A DNA stretch of 12,085 nucleotides from JAKEGN01 sp964465665 (lineage in GTDB: Bacteria; Pseudomonadota; Gammaproteobacteria; Steroidobacterales; Woeseiaceae): positions 1 through 12,085 of the forward strand of contig CAYXKM010000203.1 in assembly GCA_964465665.1 (NCBI GenBank). The letters run 5' to 3'. Positions 7,901-12,085 of this stretch are shown here, piece after piece. The position numbers and the translations under genes are program-made. The notes beneath the pieces are model-generated. The model searched no databases. It was not told where the DNA came from and was given only the letters and a program-made list of their open reading frames with translations. The first letter of the stretch is position 1. Each line of letters starts with the position of its first letter.

Positions 7901-8493
7901 AGGAGGTCCTTCAACCGATCAAGGTTTTCGCGAGTGTGAGTGATGCGATTGGAAGTCTCGCGGCGCCGTTCCTTGTACTTGGAGATGCCGGCAGCTTCCT
8001 CGATAAAAGTGCGCATCTCTTCCGGCTTGGCTTCAATGATGCGGGAGATCATGCCCTGCTCAATGATCGAGTAACTTCTCGGACCAAGTCCAGTGCCCAG
8101 GAAAACGCCGGTGATGTCCTTTCGGCGGCAACGAGTGCCATTTAAAAAGTAATTGGAGATTCCGTCCCGAGACACCTCCCGGCGTATCGAGATTTCTGCA
8201 TACTTCGCATACTGGCCTTCAAGTGTCGTCTCGGAATTATCGAACAGAAGTTCGACTGATGCGGCGCCTATCGGTTTCCTGGAACTCGATCCATTGAAAA
8301 TCACGTCCGTTATGGAGTCCCCGCGAAGCCGGCTGGCGGAGCTCTCGCCCATTACCCAGCGGACGGCGTCGATGACGTTCGATTTGCCACATCCATTTGG
8401 CCCTACGACCCCGACGAGGTTGCTGGGAAATGGTATTACGGTGGGGTCAACGAAAGATTTGAAGCCGGCAAGCTTGATCTTGCTTAATCGCAT
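4984..8493 (-). CDS. smc: chromosome segregation ATPase SMC
   Basis: SMC is the condensin ATPase that, with ScpA and ScpB, organises and separates sister chromosomes. The 1169-aa protein has the full layout: an N-terminal head with Walker A GPNGCGKSN at 31-39 and QGMISRIIEAKPEEMR near 146-161; a long coiled coil (about 170-500); a hinge (about 515-660, including ERAVETVLGDYLQAICV); a second coiled coil (about 660-1000); and a C-terminal head with the signature LSGGEKALTA at 1071 and Walker B FCLLDEVDAP with D1099/E1100. The ATG at 8493 gives the canonical start MRLSKIKLAGFKSF, and an in-frame TGA lies 27 bases upstream, so no longer form is possible. No Shine-Dalgarno precedes it; two coupled mini-ORFs do. 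It is the first gene of the minus-strand operon and divergent from dksA. Confidence 0.98.
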   Translation of the reverse strand: MRLSKIKLAGFKSFVDPTVIPFPSNLVGVVGPNGCGKSNVIDAVRWVMGESSASRLRGDSITDVIFNGSSSRKPIGAASVELLFDNSETTLEGQYAKYAEISIRREVSRDGISNYFLNGTRCRRKDITGVFLGTGLGPRSYSIIEQGMISRIIEAKPEEMRTFIEEAAGISKYKERRRETSNRITHTRENLDRLKDLLEEVEKQIKHLDRQAKTAERYGRLKEDERRTGAELLVLRMRDLDDRSLASTSVFNAKELALQATVAEQRKVEARIEDARVRQSDAADEFNAVQARYYRSGSEIARLEQAIEHAREIRERQKLDLEQAIQGAREIAEHINKDQSEIAQLDLSLSELVPGLEQARAAERRSLESLQRAEQALIDWQNQWDEHTLKSNELTQIRSVEQTRMEQIESRVRSLAERRRKLDEAEPLANISDLKAAFEKLAVQEQQKRNARDEFDRHLTDISEKIQKLREQDQKLTKLVDERRNVLQVSQAKLASLEAVQKAALGQSDEVIQSWLDASAIDGSKRVAQTLEVEAGWERAVETVLGDYLQAICVTDAASAATHLAELRDGKATLLVDLSTAVVGESGSASLASKIVKAPAAILESLRTVWIADSLPKALAIRERMGDAGSVVTQDGVWLSKNWLRVSRDKDAHAGILGREHEIRRLKAEIRELQERADSARKLAQDGRTRLLQLEERRETLQRDSAALLKEYAETKSSFDAARYQLDQANARRAALADESGEIERERFTAEEQIRASKSQYALAVSSLAELTQQHQILESRREELRAELQRVKAQADQDRHISQDMAIQFESRRTSKESAAQSLQRMESQRRLFENRENDISQQLAQSEEPLEKNRALLEEQLQVRMEVETELGAARRNVEGIESELREFDQRRMQLDQTAEGARVEVSEAKMAVQEIRVRREGLIEQFDKSGFEVDALIQSLDAEAGIIAWEDKLERIRVRVERLGPINLAAIDEFKEQSERKTYLDSQLADLNDALTTLEGAIRKIDRETRSRFRETFTNIDSGFKKLFPKLFGGGHAYLEMTGDDLLTAGVTVMARPPGKRNSTIHLLSGGEKALTAVALVFAIFELNPAPFCLLDEVDAPLDDANVARFCDIVKEMSGKVQFVFITHNKVTMEMARQLTGVTMQEPGVSRFVAVDLDEAVKMAAS

Positions 8494-8546
8494 CTGATGG
8501 TGGCAGCCAGTAGCCCGTCAAATTTTGCTAGTGTAATGTAATTCAT
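8484..8546 (-). CDS. second mini-ORF before smc (20 codons), overlapping smc
   Basis: This frame starts MNYITLAKFDG at ATG 8546. That ATG overlaps the stop of the preceding mini-ORF as ATGA (8543-8546). Its own TAA lies at 8484-8486, inside codons 3-4 of smc, giving a 10-base overlap with the smc start. It has no Shine-Dalgarno, so it would be translated only by reinitiation. I recognise no homology. It may be a chance frame; what is notable is the tiling of one stop on the next start, which is how coupled translation looks. Confidence 0.3.
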   Translation of the reverse strand: MNYITLAKFDGLLAATIRCD

Positions 8547-8596
8547 TCGATAAAACGATTGAAATGGCGAGCCGTGTCGGTGCCCGGACGGTGCAT
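8543..8596 (-). CDS. leader mini-ORF with strong RBS upstream of smc (17 aa)
   Basis: On the minus strand a perfect GGAGG (8609-8605) stands 8 bases before ATG 8596, which opens a 17-codon frame, MHRPGTDTARHFNRFIE, ending in TGA. This is the best ribosome binding site in the smc upstream region, while smc itself has none. The stop overlaps the start of a second mini-ORF whose stop overlaps smc. The peptide is Arg/His-rich and unrecognised; its composition does not suggest a classic amino-acid attenuator. A coupling role is inferred from layout only. Confidence 0.4.
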   Translation of the reverse strand: MHRPGTDTARHFNRFIE

Positions 8597-8730
8597 TCTT
8601 AAAGCCTCCGTCGTGATCTCGCAAGGCTCTTGCTGAACCCGGTTGTGCCGACCGGACCCTGAAACTCGGCGTCGACAGAAATAGGTCGAAAAAGCCCTGT
8701 TTTTGGACTTCCATGTCAGCGCAGTCAATG

Positions 8731-8743
8731 TATAATTCCGCGT
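8731..8743 (+). promoter_or_regulatory. dksA promoter: consensus -10 with GC-rich discriminator
   Basis: A perfect TATAAT at 8731-8736 is followed by TCCGCG (8737-8742) and a predicted start near 8743, 27 bases before the dksA ATG. No good -35 is visible at 16-18 bp (TTCCAT at 8709-8714 is the best, 3 of 6). A GC-rich discriminator is the known feature of promoters inhibited by ppGpp/DksA, so negative autoregulation is plausible. Confidence 0.6.
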
Positions 8744-8769
8744 TTTTCTTCGACCGGCAGGAGTCAACA

Positions 8770-9624
8770 ATGGCCGCTAAAAAAGCTGCGAGCAAAAAGC
8801 GCGCCAAAGCTGTCGCCTCACGACAGAAGGCGGCATCGCGCAAATCATCGTCCCGGAAGAAATCTGCAGGAAAAAAATCTAAAGTGAGCAAGAAAGCAAC
8901 ATCACCAAAGAAGTCCCCCAAAAAGACTGCCCGTCGCAAAAAGGCGACGATCGCAAAGAAGTCTGCGAGGAAAAAGGCAGTCGCAACCAGGGCGCGAACA
9001 CAAGCAGCTACGAGAAGCAAATCGGCAACTCGAAAGAAAGCTGGTAGCTCGAAACAAGTGGCTGTCAAAAAGCCCGGCGGGAGGAAGAATGCAGCCCCCA
9101 GGTCGGTACACCGCGGACCTATGACAGCGACTAAGAGCAGCGGACGGGTTGCAACAGCCACGAGGACGCGGTCTCGGGCGGACATGCTTGCCGGCCCTAT
9201 CCACGGAATCGAACCATACATTGCCAAACGCGGCGAGAATTACATGAGCAAAGAGCAACTCGCGCACTTCGCGGCCATATTGAATTCCTGGAAGCGTGAG
9301 CTCATGAACGAAGTCGACCGCACTGTGCATCACATGCAGGACGAAGCGGCGAACTTTCCGGATCCGAACGATCGGGCGACCCAGGAGTCGGAATTCGGAC
9401 TCGAACTGCGAACGCGTGACAGAGAGCGCAAATTGCTGCGCAAGATCAATTCGGCAATTGCGCGCATCGAAGACGGCACGTACGGTTACTGCGAAGAGAC
9501 TGGCGAGGAGATCGGGCTGAAACGCCTGGAGGCCCGCCCGGTGGCGACCTTGTGTCTCGAAGCTCAGGAACGTCGCGAGATGTCGGAGCGTCAGTTCCGG
9601 GATCGGGACGATCGATACCGGTAG
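8770..9624 (+). CDS. dksA: DksA, RNA polymerase-binding factor with histone H1-like tail
   Basis: DksA binds the secondary channel of RNA polymerase and, with ppGpp, mediates the stringent response. Residues about 145-280 of the 284 align well with E. coli DksA (GIEPY, QLAHFAAIL, EVDRTVHHMQDEAANFPDPN). The coiled-coil tip residues D198 and D201 and the following A203 are conserved. Two of the four zinc-finger cysteines are replaced: C241xxT244 and C262xxA265, the pattern I know from the zinc-independent DksA2 of Pseudomonas aeruginosa. The first 140 or so residues are a Lys/Arg/Ala/Ser-rich, low-complexity tail with KK/AAKK-like repeats, like histone H1 or AlgP and absent from E. coli DksA (151 aa). 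I chose ATG 8770 because AGGAG lies 6 bases before it; the in-frame ATG at 8713 is upstream of the -10 box. gluQ follows after 52 bp, as in E. coli. Confidence 0.95.
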   Translation: MAAKKAASKKRAKAVASRQKAASRKSSSRKKSAGKKSKVSKKATSPKKSPKKTARRKKATIAKKSARKKAVATRARTQAATRSKSATRKKAGSSKQVAVKKPGGRKNAAPRSVHRGPMTATKSSGRVATATRTRSRADMLAGPIHGIEPYIAKRGENYMSKEQLAHFAAILNSWKRELMNEVDRTVHHMQDEAANFPDPNDRATQESEFGLELRTRDRERKLLRKINSAIARIEDGTYGYCEETGEEIGLKRLEARPVATLCLEAQERREMSERQFRDRDDRYR

Positions 9625-9676
9625 GAACTCGCATCAGTCCAGCCGGACGGTTGAAATCACAGGCGAAACAGCAAAC

Positions 9677-10612
9677 ATGGCAGACAGCGCGACCGGGCCG
9701 TATCGCGGCAGGTTCGCGCCCTCGCCCACCGGGCCATTGCACTTCGGCTCACTGCTTGCAGCGTGTGCCAGTTACCTGCAGGCCAGGGCATCGGGAGGGC
9801 AATGGCTGCTGCGCATCGAGGACATCGACGCGCCACGCGAGCTGCCAGGCGCCGATCTGCTCATCATCGATGCGCTTGCCGCATTCGGTTTCGAATGGGA
9901 CGGGCCGGTTCTCTACCAGAGCGCCCGTCAGTCGCGCCATCTTGAGCTGATCGACCGGCTGTTGCACGACCGCCAAGCCTATCCTTGTTCGTGTAGCCGC
10001 GCTGACCTGGCGTGTGCCCGTCGCGGGTCGCTCGGGGCGATCTATCCTGGCACCTGCCGCAATGGATCCACAGGCAAGCGCGTTGCCGTACGTGTACTGA
10101 CCGACCAGCAACGGGTCGGCTTTCAGGACGGTCTGCACGGTCCGCAAGCGCAATGCCTGGAACTTGAAACAGGAGATTTCGTGATCAGGCGCAGGGATGG
10201 ACTCATCGCCTATCACCTTGCTGTCGTCGCCGACGACCACGATCAGGGAATCAGCGAGATTGTTCGCGGCATCGATCTGATGGACTCAACGCCACGGCAA
10301 ATCCTGCTGCAACAGCGACTTGGCTTCTCTACACCCCGTTATTTACATATTCCGGTTGCCGTCGACGCACGAGGGCGAAAGCTTAGCAAGCAGACCGGTG
10401 CGCCGGCCCTTGATCTTGCACGGCGAGGTCCGACCCTGGTTGCTGCCTTGAGAGCATTGGCACAGTCTCCGCCGGCGGACCTGGCCGACGGCAGTCCGCG
10501 GGACATCTGGCCATGGGCGATTCGTCACTGGAACATCCGCAAGCTAACAGGCCAAACATCCGTCGCGGTGGATGATTACCCTTTGGCAGCAGCAAGAAAT
10601 GGGCTATCGTAG
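9677..10612 (+). CDS. gluQ: glutamyl-Q tRNA(Asp) synthetase
   Basis: GluQ-RS activates glutamate and attaches it to the queuosine base at position 34 of tRNA(Asp); it is a paralog of the GluRS catalytic domain lacking the anticodon-binding part. The 311 aa fit the family. Visible motifs are RFAPSPTGPLHFGSL at 12-26 (HIGH-like, H22), RIEDID at 46-51, the zinc-binding set C104, C106, Y123, C127 (YPCSC...YPGTC), and KLSKQ at 235-239 in place of KMSKS. The end at about residue 300 without an anticodon domain excludes GluRS/GlnRS. It follows dksA by 52 bp on the same strand, the conserved pairing. No strong Shine-Dalgarno is visible before ATG 9677, and no terminator lies between the two genes, so cotranscription from the dksA promoter is likely. 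Confidence 0.96.
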   Translation: MADSATGPYRGRFAPSPTGPLHFGSLLAACASYLQARASGGQWLLRIEDIDAPRELPGADLLIIDALAAFGFEWDGPVLYQSARQSRHLELIDRLLHDRQAYPCSCSRADLACARRGSLGAIYPGTCRNGSTGKRVAVRVLTDQQRVGFQDGLHGPQAQCLELETGDFVIRRRDGLIAYHLAVVADDHDQGISEIVRGIDLMDSTPRQILLQQRLGFSTPRYLHIPVAVDARGRKLSKQTGAPALDLARRGPTLVAALRALAQSPPADLADGSPRDIWPWAIRHWNIRKLTGQTSVAVDDYPLAAARNGLS

Positions 10613-10745
10613 GCGACATTCCGGCCTAGTGCCCTTGGACTCAACGATAAAGTACCTGCACGGTTTGTCGCTGATCGAGGCGATGTCTTTTGTGCTGGCA
10701 GGTGCCTGACGTTCGAATCGCAGCGGGCTGCAACGAGATTCATAA

Positions 10746-11249
10746 ATGAGTAAAACCCGCGTCATCAAGAAGTACCCGAATCGTCGTCTGTATGACACGG
10801 AAGAGAGCCGCTATATCACGCTCTCCGACGTCAGGGATCTTGTTATCAGAAAGATCGATTTTGTCGTGATCGACAAGAAAAGTGGCGATGACATTACTCG
10901 ATCGATACTTCTGCAGGTTATCAGCGAACAGGAACAGCAGGGCGAAGCCATCATGAGCGAGGATTTCCTGTCGCAGGTAATTCGTGCCTATGGCAAGGTC
11001 GTCCCCGGGTTCATGGCCAACTACATGGAGCAAAGCCTGAAACTGTTCATGACGCAGCAACAGAACATCCGCGGACAGGTGAAACGGGTTGTGGGGGTAG
11101 ACCCGGTGGGTGCGGTTGCCGATATCGCGCAAAAGAACTTCATGCGCTGGAAAGCCCTGCAGGACGAGGTCCTGCAGCGCCTCACGCGCGGCTCTCGAGA
11201 TTCAGAGGACGAAAGCGGCACCGCAGAAGACCGGAAAAAAGCCGGCTGA
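10746..11249 (+). CDS. phaR: polyhydroxyalkanoate synthesis regulator PhaR
   Basis: PhaR-type proteins bind DNA and polyhydroxyalkanoate granules and repress phasin and synthesis genes when no polymer is present. The 167-aa product starts with the DNA-binding PHB/PHA accumulation regulator N-terminal domain (RVIKKYPNRRLYDTEESRYI, about 5-24, to about 63), followed by the second family domain (ILLQVISEQEQQG...LSQVIRAYGKVVPGFMANYM, about 54-93) and a charged, probably disordered tail (about 150-167). No PHA synthase or phasin gene is in the window. The 133-bp gap after gluQ and a change of function suggest its own promoter, though I could not identify one. Only a weak ACGAG precedes the ATG. 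A new promoter begins 15 bp past the stop. Confidence 0.93.
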   Translation: MSKTRVIKKYPNRRLYDTEESRYITLSDVRDLVIRKIDFVVIDKKSGDDITRSILLQVISEQEQQGEAIMSEDFLSQVIRAYGKVVPGFMANYMEQSLKLFMTQQQNIRGQVKRVVGVDPVGAVADIAQKNFMRWKALQDEVLQRLTRGSRDSEDESGTAEDRKKAG

Positions 11250-11264
11250 ATTTGCGGTTTCTGC

Positions 11265-11293
11265 TTGACAGTTAGGGCCGAATCCCCTATTTT
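11265..11293 (+). promoter_or_regulatory. sigma70 promoter just after phaR
   Basis: A perfect TTGACA at 11265-11270, a 17-base spacer and TATTTT at 11288-11293 (4 of 6) form the best -35/-10 pair in the right half of the window. Transcription should start near 11298-11301. What follows is a series of hairpins and a terminator, not an immediate ORF. Confidence 0.7.
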
Positions 11294-11298
11294 GTGCA

Positions 11299-11395
11299 GT
11301 GCAGCAGGGACACGCTCCCCCGCCCCCTGCTGTGAATGCCTGAAGGAGTTTCGACTCCATGGCGAGCCCCCTGCGTAAGCGGGGGGCTTTTTTTT
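11299..11395 (+). ncRNA. candidate structured small RNA or leader (about 97 nt)
   Basis: The predicted transcript holds three hairpins. The first pairs CAGCAGGG (11302-11309) with CCCTGCTG (11325-11332), 8 bp, exposing a C-rich loop with CTCCCCC. The second is GGAGT-TTCG-ACTCC (11345-11358), a UUCG tetraloop that encloses an AAGGAG sequence. The third is the terminator at 11365-11395. GCCCCCTGC occurs twice (11322-11330 and 11366-11374), and the first arm CAGCAGGG can pair with either copy, so a switch between a free and a blocked terminator stem is possible. It does not carry the 4.5S SRP motif or other family signature I know. Either a free-standing sRNA or an attenuator leader of the hydrolase at 11452; I favour the sRNA because of the strong terminator. 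Confidence 0.5.
11365..11395 (+). terminator. rho-independent terminator
   Basis: AGCCCCCTGC (11365-11374) and GCGGGGGGCT (11379-11388) form a 10-bp stem with one G-U pair, closed by a GTAA tetraloop and followed by eight T (11388-11395). It ends the small transcript above and any read-through from phaR. Confidence 0.92.
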
Positions 11396-11451
11396 GCCGG
11401 AATGCTAACGCCGCACTGGTCTGCCAGCGCAACGCACTGCATATTTTCACT

Positions 11452-12085
11452 ATGAGCATCGCTGGTCAAAAGCGGATAATTTCGAGTGGCTTCCGGCCTG
11501 CCGCGTGGCTCAGGAACCGTCACGCACAGACCATATACCCGTCCCTGCCACTCTCGCAAAGTCCACGACCGGCGTTAACCCGGCGGATCCTCGAACTGCC
11601 GGACGGCGATGTCACCGTTGTGGACTGGCTCGCAGAGTCCCCGTTGGTTACCGACGACACGCCGTTGCTCGTCGTACTGCACGGCCTGGAAAGTTCAGCC
11701 GAATCAGCGTATGCAAGGCAGCTGTTGCAGGCAGCCAAGGATCATGGATGGCATGCCGCCGTCCTTCACTTCCGTGATTGCGGCGATTATCGGAATCGCC
11801 TGCCGAGACGCTATCACGCCGGCGAAACCAACGATCTTCGCTATTTTCTCGGTAAATTGCGCACCGACGGACAGGCCGGCCCGATAATGGCCGTCGGTTA
11901 TTCACTTGGTGGCAACGTGCTGCTCAAGTATCTGGGCGAAGACGGCATGGCAACGCCGCTACACGCCGCCGCCGCGGTCAGCGTGCCGCTGAACTTGCAC
12001 AAGTGTGCAGCCGCACTTAGTCAAGGTTTTTCAAGGCTTTACCAGAGACACTTACTAAGGCGCATGAAGAAGTCAGTGAGTCGCA
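11452..12085 (+). CDS. YheT-family alpha/beta hydrolase, 3' end beyond window
   Basis: An open frame of 211 codons runs off the right edge. It starts MSIAGQKRIISSGFRPAAWL and continues RNRHAQTIYPSL, the typical opening of the YheT/UPF0017 branch of alpha/beta hydrolases. LLVVLHGLESS (about 74-84) is the oxyanion-side HG motif and GYSLGGN (about 151-157) is the nucleophile elbow with the catalytic serine; Asp and His of the triad lie beyond the window. The segment HFRDCGDYRNRLPR occupies the place where relatives usually have HFRGC(S/G)GExNRLPR, so one conserved glycine is Asp here. The substrate is unknown; esterase activity is the general expectation. No Shine-Dalgarno precedes ATG 11452. 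An in-frame ATG at 11359 with AAGGAG 10 bases upstream would add 31 residues but would have to read through the terminator, so I prefer 11452. Confidence 0.85.
   Translation, partial: MSIAGQKRIISSGFRPAAWLRNRHAQTIYPSLPLSQSPRPALTRRILELPDGDVTVVDWLAESPLVTDDTPLLVVLHGLESSAESAYARQLLQAAKDHGWHAAVLHFRDCGDYRNRLPRRYHAGETNDLRYFLGKLRTDGQAGPIMAVGYSLGGNVLLKYLGEDGMATPLHAAAAVSVPLNLHKCAAALSQGFSRLYQRHLLRRMKKSVSR

Noticed and set aside
8639..8655. CCGGT/ACCGG hairpin upstream of smc as a possible terminator or operator
   Set aside because: Only 5 bp with a 7-base loop and no T-run; too weak to call.
8713..8769. Upstream in-frame ATG for dksA adding 19 residues
   Set aside because: It precedes the TATAAT box and has no ribosome binding site, while ATG 8770 has AGGAG at good spacing.
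8547..9227. Long minus-strand frame opposite dksA, rich in Phe, Leu and Ala
   Set aside because: It is the complement of the Lys-rich dksA tail, which produces a hydrophobic-looking shadow. Only its last 20 codons (8484-8546) are considered, for their layout before smc.
10613..10709. Open stretch after the gluQ stop that could be a frameshifted gluQ tail or a small gene
   Set aside because: gluQ already has its expected length and motifs, and the short frame (about 26 codons from GTG) has no ribosome binding site.
10690..10735. GTTCGAATC, like a tRNA T-loop, upstream of phaR
   Set aside because: The flanking bases do not form the 5-bp T-stem and no other tRNA arms can be drawn.

Overview
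The window looks like a chromosomal piece of a non-enteric gammaproteobacterium. It carries the smc-zipA-ligA cluster and the dksA-gluQ pair, both conserved arrangements in that class. It uses SMC rather than the MukBEF condensin of Enterobacterales and Vibrionales. A phaR-type regulator points to polyhydroxyalkanoate metabolism. The DksA has a long basic N-terminal tail and a CxxT/CxxA finger; such tails are known to me from Xanthomonadales. I cannot place the genus.

Layout. Positions 1-2273 are the accessory part: two divergent paralogs of one uncharacterised family (DUF6502 as I recognise it) on the minus strand, the first cut by the window edge. They are separated by 460 gene-free bases. 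Each has its own sigma70-like promoter, and inverted repeats with GGGAA/TTCCC or TTGGG/CCCAA arms lie next to both. Positions 2274-8493 are a compact minus-strand operon, smc, zipA, ligA, with 23-bp gaps: chromosome organisation, division-ring anchoring and NAD-dependent DNA ligation. Upstream of smc is a chain of two tiny overlapping ORFs, the first with a strong ribosome binding site, that may feed ribosomes onto the smc start, which has no visible site of its own.

Positions 8731-10612 form the divergent plus-strand unit dksA-gluQ, starting from a TATAAT promoter with a GC-rich discriminator. phaR follows at 10746-11249. Directly behind phaR is an apparently independent transcription unit of about 100 nt: TTGACA-N17-TATTTT, three hairpins and a strong rho-independent terminator. 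It is either an undescribed small RNA or an attenuator leader for the last gene, a YheT-family alpha/beta hydrolase that runs off the right edge.

The core genes are ordinary. The parts worth a second look are the DUF6502 pair with its palindromes and a leaderless promoter, the coupled mini-ORFs before smc, the H1-like DksA fusion, and the structured RNA at 11299-11395. I saw no CRISPR array, insertion sequence, rRNA or complete tRNA.
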